Assembly: GCF_002737755.1 (NCBI RefSeq)
Contig: NZ_PEGH01000018.1
Coordinates: 682,001-746,000, forward strand
From: Caulobacter sp. BP25
GTDB lineage: Bacteria > Pseudomonadota > Alphaproteobacteria > Caulobacterales > Caulobacteraceae
DNA length: 64,000 nt
Direction of reading: 5' to 3'
The notes beneath the pieces were generated by a model that had not been told where the DNA came from, made no database searches, and was given only the letters and a program-made list of their open reading frames with translations. This document shows, in pieces, positions 26,512 to 34,670 of the stretch. The position numbers and the translations under genes were made by a program. Position 1 is the stretch's first letter, and every line of letters starts with the position of its first letter.

Positions 26512-27273
26512 TCAGATCGCCGAGCGGCGGGCCAGTTCGACGCGGCGGGCGGCGACTTCGCTGCGGGCGCGCTCCAGGGCGTCGATCTCGGTGGCGGTCA
26601 GCAGGTTGTCGATGACACGGCCCAGATGCTCGCGCATGGCGTTGCGGGCGGCGGACGGGTCGCGGGCCTGCAGCGCCAACAGGATCTCCTGATGGTCGTC
26701 GATCCGAGGCCGGACGCCGACCTGGCGCGCGCGCTCCAGCATGGCCCGGCACAGCGGCGACTTGTAGCGCTGGTCCCACAGGGTCTCGACGACGGTCACC
26801 AGGGCGCTGTTGCGGCTGGCGCGGGCGATGGCCACGTGAAAGCGGCGGTCGGCGCCTTCGCCCTTCACGTCCTGGTCGTTCTCCACGACCATGTCGTCCA
26901 TGATCGCCGCCAGCTCGACCAGCTCCTCCTCGGTGATCGTGGCGGCGGCCAGGGCGGCGACCTCGCCCTCGATCAGCCGGCGGGCTTCGGTCAGCTCGAA
27001 GGCGCCGATGTCCAGTTCGGGCGCGGAGCCCTGGGCGCGCGACGCGTCGGTGACATAGACGCCCGAGCCGTGGCGGGCCTCGACCAGGCCCTGGATTTCC
27101 AGCGCGATCATCGCTTCGCGCACGGTGGGGCGGCTGACCTTGTAGTCCTCGGCTAGGTCCCGCTCGGAGGGCAGGCGCTGGCCCGGCTTGTGGACGCCGT
27201 CGCGGATCGACTCGGCGATCGCGCCGGCCACCTGCTGATAGAGCTTGCGGGGTTCCGCCGTCGAAGTGGTCAT
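26512..27273 (-). CDS. FadR-subfamily GntR regulator, likely of hexuronate catabolism (UxuR/ExuR-like)
   Basis: 253 residues. Winged helix at about 9-75 (LPSERDLAEDYKVSRPTVREAMIALEIQGLV), then an all-helical FCD effector domain. The metal ligands of FCD domains are visible in DRRFHVAIARAS, DHQEILLALQARD and MREHLGRV. It stands divergent from manD, with a TGGTC-A-GGCCA palindrome before manD. Enterobacterial UxuR and ExuR of the same subfamily control mannonate and glucuronate genes, so repression of manD relieved by a uronate is the best guess. Confidence 0.85.
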   Translation of the reverse strand: MTTSTAEPRKLYQQVAGAIAESIRDGVHKPGQRLPSERDLAEDYKVSRPTVREAMIALEIQGLVEARHGSGVYVTDASRAQGSAPELDIGAFELTEARRLIEGEVAALAAATITEEELVELAAIMDDMVVENDQDVKGEGADRRFHVAIARASRNSALVTVVETLWDQRYKSPLCRAMLERARQVGVRPRIDDHQEILLALQARDPSAARNAMREHLGRVIDNLLTATEIDALERARSEVAARRVELARRSAI

Positions 27274-27362
27274 GTGTCTTTAAAATCCCGTCCGTTGCGC
27301 GCCGGACACCGCAGACTATTGCATGGAGTGGGGGCGCGCTACCCGACCTTGGTCGAAGGCCC

Positions 27363-27413
27363 TAGAGCGTGACGCCGAAAGTGGGAACCGGTTTCGGCGC
27401 GAGCCACGCTCTA
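27363..27413. repeat. intergenic palindromic repeat, type 2
   Basis: TAGAGCGTG...CACGCTCTA outer arms with CGCCGAAA / TTTCGGCG inner arms. It matches the element at 1702-1752 and again lies next to a type 1 palindrome, here in the opposite order. Confidence 0.85.
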
Positions 27414-27424
27414 AGCGTTTGATT

Positions 27425-27476
27425 TAGAGCCTTGTTGTCGCGCCAAAACGATTCCGTTTTGACGCGCAAGGCTCTA
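27425..27476. repeat. intergenic palindromic repeat, type 1
   Basis: TAGAGCCTTG...CAAGGCTCTA outer arms and CGCCAAAACG / CGTTTTGACGCG inner arms, the same design as 1638-1690. It sits between gntR and the manD promoter. Confidence 0.85.
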
Positions 27477-27498
27477 GCGGTTCGTCAGATAAGTCGCT

Positions 27499-27519
27499 AA
27501 AACTGGTCAGGCCAATTTT
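27499..27519. promoter_or_regulatory. probable FadR/UxuR-type operator upstream of manD
   Basis: AAAACTGGTCAGGCCAATTT: near-palindrome centred on the A of TGGTC-A-GGCCA with A/T-rich flanks, 25 bases before the manD ATG. FCD-type GntR regulators typically bind TGGT-N3-ACCA-like sites, and the divergent gene codes for one. Binding is inferred. Confidence 0.55.
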
Positions 27520-27543
27520 GCTCATGCTCAACGACTAAGGTCC

Positions 27544-28755
27544 ATGCTGAAGATTATCGACGCCAAGGTCATCGTCACCTGCCCCGGCCGCAACTTCGTC
27601 ACCCTCAAGATCACCACCGAGGACGGAATCACCGGCGTCGGCGACGCCACCCTGAACGGCCGCGAACTGTCGGTGGTCAGCTTCCTGCGTGATCACATGA
27701 TCCCCAGCCTGATCGGCCGCGACGCCCATCAGATCGAGGACATCTGGCAGTTCTTCTATCGCGGCTCGTACTGGCGCGGCGGCCCGGTGGCCATGACCGC
27801 CCTGGCGGCCGTCGACATGGCGCTGTGGGACATCAAGGGCAAGGTCGCCGGCCTGCCGGTCTACCAGCTGCTGGGCGGCGCCTGCCGCACGGGCGTGATG
27901 GTCTATGGCCACGCCAACGGCGAGACCATCGAGGACACTATCGCCGAGGCCGTCAAGTACAAGGCCATGGGTTACAAGGCCATCCGCCTGCAGACGGGCG
28001 TGCCCGGCCTGGCCAGCACCTACGGGGTCTCGGGCGACAAGATGTTCTACGAGCCGGCCGACGGGAACCTGCCGACCGAAAACGTCTGGTCGACGGCGGC
28101 CTATCTGAAACATACGCCCAAGCTATTCGAGAAGGCGCGTGAGGTCCTGGGTTGGGACGTCCACCTGCTGCATGACGTCCACCACCGCCTGACCCCGATC
28201 GAGGCCGCGCGCCTGGGCAAGGATCTGGAGCCCTATCGCCTGTTCTGGCTGGAGGACTCGGTCCCCGCCGAGAACCAGGCTGGCTTCCGCCTGATCCGTC
28301 AGCACACGACGACGCCGCTGGCCGTCGGCGAGATCTTCGCCCACGTCTGGGACGCCAAGCAGCTGATCGAAGAGCAGCTGATCGACTATCTGCGCGCCAC
28401 CGTGCTGCACGCGGGCGGCATCACCAACCTGAAGAAGATCGCCGCCTTCGCCGACCTGCACCACGTCAAGACCGGCTGTCACGGCGCCACCGACCTGTCG
28501 CCGGTGACCATGGCCGCGGCCCTGCACTTCGACATGTCGATCACCAACTTCGGCCTGCAGGAGTACATGCGCCACACCCCGGAGACGGATGCGGTCTTCC
28601 CGCACGCCTACACGTTCAATGACGGCATGCTGCATCCGGGCGACAAGCCGGGCCTGGGCGTCGACATCGACGAGGAACTGGCGTCCAAGTACGAGTACAA
28701 GCGCGCCTACCTGCCGGTGAACCGCCTGCAGGACGGCACGATGTTCAACTGGTAG
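27544..28755 (+). CDS. manD: D-mannonate dehydratase (ManD, enolase superfamily)
   Basis: 403 residues, starting [20 protein letters not shown] as in well-studied ManD proteins. The Mg2+ ligands appear as Asp in LLHDVHH (about 210), Glu in FWLEDSVP (about 236) and Glu in LAVGEIF (about 262). The catalytic Arg ([11 protein letters not shown], about 147) and Tyr (STYGVSG, about 159) of the ManD subgroup are at the expected positions. The C-terminus [19 protein letters not shown] is also typical. It dehydrates D-mannonate to 2-keto-3-deoxygluconate in glucuronate breakdown. A terminator follows, so it is monocistronic, and the divergent GntR gene is its likely regulator. Confidence 0.95.
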   Translation: MLKIIDAKVIVTCPGRNFVTLKITTEDGITGVGDATLNGRELSVVSFLRDHMIPSLIGRDAHQIEDIWQFFYRGSYWRGGPVAMTALAAVDMALWDIKGKVAGLPVYQLLGGACRTGVMVYGHANGETIEDTIAEAVKYKAMGYKAIRLQTGVPGLASTYGVSGDKMFYEPADGNLPTENVWSTAAYLKHTPKLFEKAREVLGWDVHLLHDVHHRLTPIEAARLGKDLEPYRLFWLEDSVPAENQAGFRLIRQHTTTPLAVGEIFAHVWDAKQLIEEQLIDYLRATVLHAGGITNLKKIAAFADLHHVKTGCHGATDLSPVTMAAALHFDMSITNFGLQEYMRHTPETDAVFPHAYTFNDGMLHPGDKPGLGVDIDEELASKYEYKRAYLPVNRLQDGTMFNW

Positions 28756-28776
28756 GGCCTTAAGCCCTGCAGGAAG

Positions 28777-28812
28777 ACGGCCGCCGGAGGGCTCCTCCGG
28801 CGGCCGTTTTTG
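28777..28812 (+). terminator. rho-independent terminator after manD
   Basis: ACGGCCGCCGGAGG / CCTCCGGCGGCCGT, a 14-base perfect stem with a 3-base loop, followed by TTTTGTTTC. It starts 22 bases after the manD stop. Confidence 0.9.
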
Positions 28813-28834
28813 TTTCGGCTGTCCGCAGCGGGCT

Positions 28835-29224
28835 CTAGGCGGGTCCGACGCTGAACGCGCACAGCTTGTTGCCGTCCAGGTCGCGGAAATAGGCCGCGTA
28901 GAAGGCCTGAGGGCCGTCCTCGCCGCGCACGCCCGGCTTGCCCTCGCACTGGCCGCCCAGGGCCACGGCCTTGTCGTGCAGGGTGTCGACCTTGGCGCGC
29001 TCGTCCACGGCCAGGGCGATCATCGTCCCGTTGCCGAAGGTGGCGGCCTGGCCGTCATAGGGCTTGCCGACGCCGAACATGGGCTTGCTCCAGTCTAAGC
29101 CCCACGCGCAGCCGCCGGTCGGGAACTCCATCAGGCGCTTGACGCCGATGGTTTCGAACAGCGCGTCATAGAAGGCCTTGGATCTGGCAAGGTCGTTGCT
29201 GCCCACCAGGGTGTAACCGATCAT
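28835..29224 (-). CDS. VOC-superfamily (glyoxalase/bleomycin resistance-like) protein
   Basis: 129 residues forming two beta-alpha-beta-beta-beta modules: TLVGSNDLARSKAFYDALF at the N-terminus and YAAYFRDLDGNKLCAF at the end. These are the standard openings and endings of VOC domains that hold a metal in glyoxalases and dioxygenases. Cytosolic, no signal. The Glu/His ligands are not all obvious, so catalytic activity is uncertain. It converges on manD. Confidence 0.82.
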   Translation of the reverse strand: MIGYTLVGSNDLARSKAFYDALFETIGVKRLMEFPTGGCAWGLDWSKPMFGVGKPYDGQAATFGNGTMIALAVDERAKVDTLHDKAVALGGQCEGKPGVRGEDGPQAFYAAYFRDLDGNKLCAFSVGPA

Positions 29225-29588
29225 CGAAATCCTCCCCTTTGCGATTTGTCCCGAGGTTGACGAACAGCGGCTGGCGGCGCCAACGAAAAATCACGCTTTC
29301 AATGAAGATAGCGCTGAAGCTTGAGTGGGAAATAATCTTTTGAATCACGAGCTATCCGTAGCGGCGATGCGCATCGGACGTCATGTATATGTATGATTAT
29401 ATAAGACAAGAATTGGGCTAATGTCGGATTGTCGACTTATAATTCCCGCGTAGGTGGAATTATTTACTCGTGAGTTCGGCTCTTTTCTGCTAGCTTGGGC
29501 TCATTGCTAGCACGTCCCGTCGAGCGCTGGTGACTGAGAGACGAGGCTTAAAAGGCCTTCGCTCCCGCTCGAACGGCTGGAGCTATGA
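29225..29588. other. AT-rich intergenic stretch without a gene
   Basis: From about 29330 to 29480 the sequence is strikingly AT-rich (for example ATGTATATGTATGATTATAT) compared with the surrounding high-GC DNA. It includes an inverted repeat ATAATTCC-N9-GGAATTAT at 29439-29463. It likely holds the promoters of the VOC gene and of the small gene at 29589. No coding frame of any length is present. Confidence 0.5.
29439..29463. promoter_or_regulatory. inverted repeat ATAATTCC...GGAATTAT
   Basis: Perfect 8-base arms with a 9-base spacer, centred about 138 bases before the start at 29589. Could be an operator. No regulator is known. Confidence 0.35.
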
Positions 29589-29846
29589 ATGCCTGCTTAT
29601 CTGTTCTACCCGCGACGCGCGAACGGCGTGTCGCTGACCTTTATCGCCGAGACCGCCCGGAGCGACGCCCAGGCGATGGAGCTGGCTGCGGAGATCGCGG
29701 CCGACCATGATTGCGTCGGCGTCTTCGTCTGGGAGCCGGCGTCCACCCCAGGAGGGCGGGACCGCTTCGTCGGCGAATTCGCCGGCCTGGGAGAAGAGTC
29801 GCGCGCCGAGATGTCCGGTGAGCCTGGAGCCTCCGCCACGGCTTAA
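29589..29846 (+). CDS. hypothetical protein, 85 residues
   Basis: MPAYLFYPRRANGVSLTFIA, then a helix ARSDAQAMELAAEIAADH and a strand CVGVFVWEP: a small alpha/beta fold without a recognised family. GGAGC a few bases upstream can serve as the ribosome site. Codon use is normal for the window. It is followed by 175 bases before the MFS gene that contain a likely XylR operator, so it is probably a separate transcript. Confidence 0.6.
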   Translation: MPAYLFYPRRANGVSLTFIAETARSDAQAMELAAEIAADHDCVGVFVWEPASTPGGRDRFVGEFAGLGEESRAEMSGEPGASATA

Positions 29847-29957
29847 GCGTTGCCGCGAGACTTTGCCTCGGCCAAGGCTCTGAAGGCGGGCCGCGCCAGC
29901 GGAGAGAGGGGGTCCAGATCTACGACCTCGACAGGCTGGACGCCGATAATCTTAGAC

Positions 29958-29969
29958 GGTAGCGCTACC
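29958..29969. promoter_or_regulatory. GGTAGCGCTACC palindrome, probable xylose-type (LacI/XylR) operator
   Basis: A perfect 12-base palindrome 52 bases before the MFS start. I recall a closely similar inverted motif with a TAGCGCTA core upstream of the Caulobacter crescentus xylose-induced genes, bound by the LacI-family XylR. The genes behind it, a sugar carrier and a GH43 xylosidase, fit that control. Identity of the regulator is inferred. Confidence 0.65.
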
Positions 29970-30021
29970 AAAAGGGGTGAGCGCGTCGGCATGAACGCGC
30001 GCCCGATGGGGAAACGCCGCC

Positions 30022-31317
30022 TTGCCCAAGCTGTCCTTTCCGAAACTTCGGGCCCTGCGCTGGTGGATCATCGGCCTGGTCATGCTGGGCGCGATCATCA
30101 ACTACCTGACGCGCTCGACCATGGGCGTGGCCGCCCCCACGGTGCTGAAGGACCTGGGCATCTCGATCACGGAATATTCCTGGATCACCGGCGCCTTTCA
30201 GCTTGGGATCATGATGCAACCGGTGTGCGGCTATGTGCTGGACACCCTGGGGCTGCGCACGGGCTTTGCGGTGTTCGCCGCGTCCTGGTCCTTGTTCGCC
30301 ATGGCCCACGGCCTGGCCTCCAACTGGCAGAGCTTCGCGGTCCTGCGCGGGCTTCTGGGGTTCGCCGAGGGCTCGGCCCAGCCGGCGGGCATGAAGACGG
30401 TCGCCACCTGGTTCCCGGCCAAGGAGCGCGGCTTCGCGGGCGGGGTGTTCAATATCGGCGCCTCGGTCGGCTCGATGCTGGCGCCGCCACTGGTGGTGTG
30501 GGCGGTGCTGACCTGGAACTGGCGCGCGGCCTTCGTGCTGACCGGGGCTCTGGGCCTGGTGTGGCTGGTGCTGTGGCTGCTGCTCTACCGCTCGCCCGAC
30601 CAGCACCCGTCGATGACGCCGGACGAGCGCGCGCGCATCGCCGCTGGCCAGGAAACGCACCTGGCCGAGGCCGGGGCCAAGCCGTCGGTGATCTCCATCC
30701 TCAAGCAGCGCAAGTTCTGGGGCATCGCCCTGCCGCGCTTCCTGGCCGATCCCACCTGGGGGACCCTGTCGTTCTGGGCGCCGCTCTATTTGACCCAGAC
30801 CCGAGGCTTCGATCTCAAGCAGATCGCCATGTTCGCCTGGCTGCCGTTCGTGGCCGCCGACCTTGGCTGCCTGTTTGGGCCCACGGTCGCGAGCTTCCTG
30901 CAGGCGCGCGGCGTGTCGCTGATCAACGCCCGCCGCTGGGCCGTCACCCTGGGGGCGGCGATGATGACCGGCATGATCTTTGTCGGTCGGGTCGAGAGCC
31001 CCTACGCCGCCATCGCCCTGCTGTGCCTGGGCGGCTTCGCCCACCAGACCCTGTCGGTGACCGTGATCACCATGGCCTCGGACCTCTTCCGCCGCGATGA
31101 GGTCGCCACCGTCGCGGGCCTGGCCGGCATGATGGGCAATCTGGGCGTCTTGCTGTTCTCGCTGCTGATCGGCGGCCTGGTGGCCAAGATCGGCTATGAT
31201 CCGTTCTTCGTCGCCCTGGGCGTGCTCGACATTCTCGGCGCCATCATCCTGTGGACCTTCGTCAAGGATCGTATCGCGCCCAAGGCCGAGCCGGTCAGCC
31301 AGACCCCCAATCCGTGA
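30022..31317 (+). CDS. MFS transporter, ExuT-like hexuronate/sugar acid carrier (ACS family)
   Basis: 431 residues, twelve membrane helices. The ACS-family signature is clear: RWWIIGLVMLGAIINYLTRS, WSLFAMAHGLASNWQSF, LGFAEGSAQPAGMKTVATWF and FPAKERGFAGGVFNIGASVGS. This pattern is that of hexuronate (ExuT) and glucarate transporters. The start is a TTG at 30022, since no in-frame ATG or GTG lies upstream and GGGGAAA sits about ten bases before it. The stop overlaps the start of the xylosidase gene, so transport and hydrolysis of xylan fragments are coupled. A GGTAGCGCTACC operator lies upstream. Confidence 0.88.
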   Translation: MPKLSFPKLRALRWWIIGLVMLGAIINYLTRSTMGVAAPTVLKDLGISITEYSWITGAFQLGIMMQPVCGYVLDTLGLRTGFAVFAASWSLFAMAHGLASNWQSFAVLRGLLGFAEGSAQPAGMKTVATWFPAKERGFAGGVFNIGASVGSMLAPPLVVWAVLTWNWRAAFVLTGALGLVWLVLWLLLYRSPDQHPSMTPDERARIAAGQETHLAEAGAKPSVISILKQRKFWGIALPRFLADPTWGTLSFWAPLYLTQTRGFDLKQIAMFAWLPFVAADLGCLFGPTVASFLQARGVSLINARRWAVTLGAAMMTGMIFVGRVESPYAAIALLCLGGFAHQTLSVTVITMASDLFRRDEVATVAGLAGMMGNLGVLLFSLLIGGLVAKIGYDPFFVALGVLDILGAIILWTFVKDRIAPKAEPVSQTPNP

Positions 31318-32957
31318 GCTTGCCTGTGATCCGCAATCCTATCCTGCGCGGCTTCAACCCCGATCCCTCGATCGTGCGGGTGGGGGACGACTACTACATC
31401 GCCGTCTCGACCTTCGAGTGGTTCCCCGGCGTGCAGATCCACCACTCGCGCGACCTGAAAAACTGGCGGCTACTGAGCCGGCCGCTGCAGCGCGCCAGTC
31501 AGCTGAACATGCTGGGCGACCCGGACGGCTGCGGGCTCTGGGCGCCGTGCCTGTCCTATGCCGACGGGCGGTTCTGGCTGATCTACACCGACGTCAAGCG
31601 CTATGGCCGCACGACCGTTGGCGGGGCTTCGGGCGCCAGCTTGCGCGACTTCCACAACTACGGGGTCACCTGCGAGACGATCGACGGCGAATGGTCCGAG
31701 CCGATCCACCTGAACAGCTCGGGCTTTGACCCCTCGCTGTTTCACGACGACGACGGCCGCAAGTGGCTGCTCAACCAACTATGGGACCACCGGCCGGGCC
31801 AGAACCGCTTTGCCGGCATCGTGTTGCAAGAGTTCTCGCCCGCGCAGGGCCGCCTGGTGGGCGAGCGCAAGGTGATCTTCGAGGGCGCCTCGATCGGCCT
31901 GACCGAGGCCCCGCACCTCTACAAGCGCGACGGCTGGTACTATCTGATCACGGCCGAGGGCGGCACGGGCTTTGGCCACGCGGTGACCATGGCCCGCTCG
32001 CGGACCATCGACGGTCCCTATGAGCTGCACCCCGATACCTACCTACTGACCTCGCGGGATCGCCCGCACGCGCCGCTGCAACGCGCCGGCCACGCCGACC
32101 TGGTCGATACCGCCGACGGCGAGACCTACGCGGTCTATCTGGTGGGCCGTCCGATCCCCAACCGGGGCCGCTGCACCCTGGGCCGCGAGACGGCGATCCA
32201 GAAGCTGGTCTGGGGCCAGGATGGCTGGCCGCGCACCCTGGACGGCTCAGGCGATCCGACGCTGGAGACGCCCGCCCCGAACCTGCCCGAGCACGCCTGG
32301 CCCGCCGCGCCCGTTCGCGAGGACTTCGACGCGCCGACCCTGCCGATCGACTTCCAGTGGCTGCGCACGCCCTATCCCGACGAGATCTTCAGCCTGACCG
32401 CCAGGCCGGGGTCCTTGCGCCTGTACGGCCGCGAGACGGTCGGCAGCCTGTTCCGCCAGGCGCTGGTCGCCCGCCGCCAGCAGGCTCATTGCTATTCGGC
32501 CGCCACGACGCTGGACTTCGAGCCCGCCCATTTCCAGCAGGCTGCGGGCCTCATCTGCTACTACAACGGCGCCAAGCTGCACTATCTGCACGTCACCCAC
32601 GACGCGGACATCGGCAAGCACCTGCGGGTCATGACTTGCATACCCGACAGCCCCCAGGCCGACAGCTTCACCGCGCCCATCCCGCTGGCCGCCGGCCCGG
32701 TCGAGTTGCGCGTCGAGGTGGACTTCGAGCGTCTGCGCTTTGGCTTCCGCCAGGGCGGTGGCGGCTGGACCTGGCTGACGGAGGTGTTCGACGCCTCGAT
32801 CCTGTCCGACGAAGCCACCGCGCCTGGCGCGCCGAACTTCACCGGCGCCTTCGTCGGCATGGCCTGCCAGGACATGTCGGGGCAGGGCGCCCCGGCCGAC
32901 TTCGACTGGTTCGACTACGAGGAACGGGAATATCGGGCTGGGCGTCCGGCCATCTAG
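31314..32957 (+). CDS. GH43 beta-xylosidase (cytoplasmic)
   Basis: 547 residues, no signal peptide. The five-bladed propeller has the catalytic base Asp in FNPDPSIV (about 17), the modulating Asp in SGFDPSLFH (about 138) and the acid Glu in GLTEAPHLY (about 197). The C-terminal beta-sandwich (about 335-547, QAAGLICYYNGAKLHYLHV) is that of GH43 subfamily 11/12 xylosidases. It removes xylose from xylo-oligosaccharides inside the cell. GTG at 31314 overlaps the stop of the MFS gene (GTGA), and GTG at 31326 is an alternative. Partner of the upstream carrier in a two-gene operon. Confidence 0.92.
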   Translation: MSLPVIRNPILRGFNPDPSIVRVGDDYYIAVSTFEWFPGVQIHHSRDLKNWRLLSRPLQRASQLNMLGDPDGCGLWAPCLSYADGRFWLIYTDVKRYGRTTVGGASGASLRDFHNYGVTCETIDGEWSEPIHLNSSGFDPSLFHDDDGRKWLLNQLWDHRPGQNRFAGIVLQEFSPAQGRLVGERKVIFEGASIGLTEAPHLYKRDGWYYLITAEGGTGFGHAVTMARSRTIDGPYELHPDTYLLTSRDRPHAPLQRAGHADLVDTADGETYAVYLVGRPIPNRGRCTLGRETAIQKLVWGQDGWPRTLDGSGDPTLETPAPNLPEHAWPAAPVREDFDAPTLPIDFQWLRTPYPDEIFSLTARPGSLRLYGRETVGSLFRQALVARRQQAHCYSAATTLDFEPAHFQQAAGLICYYNGAKLHYLHVTHDADIGKHLRVMTCIPDSPQADSFTAPIPLAAGPVELRVEVDFERLRFGFRQGGGGWTWLTEVFDASILSDEATAPGAPNFTGAFVGMACQDMSGQGAPADFDWFDYEEREYRAGRPAI

Positions 32958-32990
32958 CCCCTAGGCTCGGCGATCAGCCGCGCGGGCAAG

Positions 32991-33042
32991 AAAAAAGCCG
33001 GCCGACACATCCAGAGGACGCGCCGGCCGGCCGAAACAAAAA
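32991..33042 (-). terminator. terminator-like hairpin between convergent genes
   Basis: On the minus strand GCCGGCCG and CGGCCGGC form an 8-base stem with a loop of about 19 bases, followed by six T. It would end transcripts of the MFS gene at 33150-34460. Confidence 0.5.
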
Positions 33043-33149
33043 GGTGTCGGCGCGGTGGGGTGCGCCGAGTGCCAGATCAATTAACGAATCTTGGCGGAAT
33101 GGCAACGCTCCTTGTGGTTGCGTCGCTGCGACAATCCGGCGCGAAACCC

Positions 33150-34460
33150 CTATTTTGCCTGGGTTTTAGGCAGATCTTGCGGTTGAGTAGCCCCGTGGCC
33201 CGTCCTCAATACGCGGAAAGCCACGAAGACGAGGGCGCTGGTCAGGGTCAGGCAGGCCGCCAGGAACAGCATCGGGGCCAGATTGCTGCCGGTTGAGTCG
33301 CGGATGATCGGCACGACGTTCTGGGCGATGAAGCCGCCGAGATTGCCCACGGCGTTGATAGCCGCGATGCCGGCGGCGGCGCGCGCTCCCTTCAGGAAGC
33401 TGGGCGGCAGGCTCCAGAAGCCCGGCTGGCCGGCGAAGATGGCGGGGGCGGCGACGCAGAGCAGGGCGAACTTGGCCCAGGTTCCGGGAACCACCACGCT
33501 GCCCACCAGGGCGACGGCGGCCAGCAGGGGCGGGCCGGCCACGTGCCAGACCGTGAAGCCGCGCTTGGCCGCGTGCTGGGGAACCCACCACAGGGCGGCG
33601 GCCACCAGGATCCACGGGATGATGTTGATCAGGCCGTTGACGGTGTTGGAGACGCCGAACGCCTTGACGATAGTCGGCAGCCAGTAGCTGAGGCCATAGG
33701 CTCCCAGGGGCATGCCGATATAGAGGCCCGCCAGCAGCAGGACACGCGGGTCCAGGATCGCCTTCCAGGCGCCGGCGTGGCCGGTGTCGTGGCCGACGTC
33801 CTCGCTGGCCAGAGTCTTGGCCAGCCAGGCCTTCTGCTCGGGCGCCAGCCAGGGCGCCTGTTCGGGGCCGTTGGGCAGCTTCCACAGCACATAGGGGGCC
33901 AGCAGGACGGCGGGAGCCCCGGTGACCAGGAACACCCATTGCCAGCCCTCCAGCCCCAGCAGGCCGTGCAGGTCCAGGAGGGCGCCGCCGATCATCGCCC
34001 CCACGGCGTTGGCCAGGGCCGAGGCGATCATGAACAGGCCCACCATCCGGGCGCGGTGCGCGTGCGGGAACCACAGGGTCAGGACGTACAGCACGCCCGG
34101 GAAGAACCCGGCCTCGGCCACGCCCAGCAGGAACCGCAGGATGTAGAACATCGTCGCGTTCTGGGTGAAGCCCAGCGCCAAGGTGACAAGGCCCCAGGTG
34201 AACATGATCCGCGCGAACCAGACGCGCGCGCCCACCTTGGCCAGGATCAGGTTGGCCGGCGCCTCGAACAGGAAGTAGCCGATGAAGAACAGGCTGGCGC
34301 CCAGGCCATAGGCGGCCTCGCTCAGCCCCAGGGCCTGCACCATCTCCAGCTTGGCGTAAGAGACATTCTGCCGGTCGATGTAGGCGATCAGGTACATGAC
34401 GCAGAACAGCGGCATCAGCCGCGCGGTGATCCGGCGGACGGTCGAGACTTCCAGGCTCAT
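33150..34460 (-). CDS. MFS transporter, anion:cation symporter (ACS/phthalate permease-like)
   Basis: 436 residues with twelve helices. Motifs of the ACS family: CVMYLIAYIDRQNVSYAKL at the first helix, FFIGYFLFEAPANLILAKVG, LLGVAEAGFFPGVLYVLTLW and FPHAHRARMVGLFM. Such carriers move tartrate, phthalate, hydroxyphenylacetate or sugar acids. The substrate cannot be named. It lies after, and in the same direction as, a TonB receptor that ends in a terminator. It may supply the inner-membrane step for that receptor's ligand, but the two are separate transcripts. No operator was recognised in front of it. Confidence 0.87.
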   Translation of the reverse strand: MSLEVSTVRRITARLMPLFCVMYLIAYIDRQNVSYAKLEMVQALGLSEAAYGLGASLFFIGYFLFEAPANLILAKVGARVWFARIMFTWGLVTLALGFTQNATMFYILRFLLGVAEAGFFPGVLYVLTLWFPHAHRARMVGLFMIASALANAVGAMIGGALLDLHGLLGLEGWQWVFLVTGAPAVLLAPYVLWKLPNGPEQAPWLAPEQKAWLAKTLASEDVGHDTGHAGAWKAILDPRVLLLAGLYIGMPLGAYGLSYWLPTIVKAFGVSNTVNGLINIIPWILVAAALWWVPQHAAKRGFTVWHVAGPPLLAAVALVGSVVVPGTWAKFALLCVAAPAIFAGQPGFWSLPPSFLKGARAAAGIAAINAVGNLGGFIAQNVVPIIRDSTGSNLAPMLFLAACLTLTSALVFVAFRVLRTGHGATQPQDLPKTQAK

Positions 34461-34611
34461 GCGATGGCCGCCGTCAGCTTCGCGCGTGTCGTCATGCCGT
34501 CCTCGTCTTTCGTGGGCCCATACGCCTGCCCGGTTAGCGACGTCGGGGAGGCCGCGCCACCCCGACCAAGGTCTAGGGTCGCGGCGGGCCAGCCTCTCAA
34601 AAGCCAGTCTC

Positions 34612-34649
34612 TCAAGAGAAAGGGCGGCCCCGCAATGCGAGGCCGCCCT
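34612..34649 (-). terminator. rho-independent terminator after the second TonB receptor
   Basis: Minus strand GGGCGGCCTCGC-ATT-GCGGGGCCGCCC (stem with one G-T type mismatch) followed by TTTCTCTT. It lies just after the stop of the receptor at 34671. Confidence 0.8.
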
Positions 34650-34670
34650 CCGTCGTCATGGTGACTGAGA

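Noticed and set aside
24616..27156. 846-codon plus-strand open frame
   Set aside because: Shadow of the M14 peptidase and gntR genes, with no start context or family.
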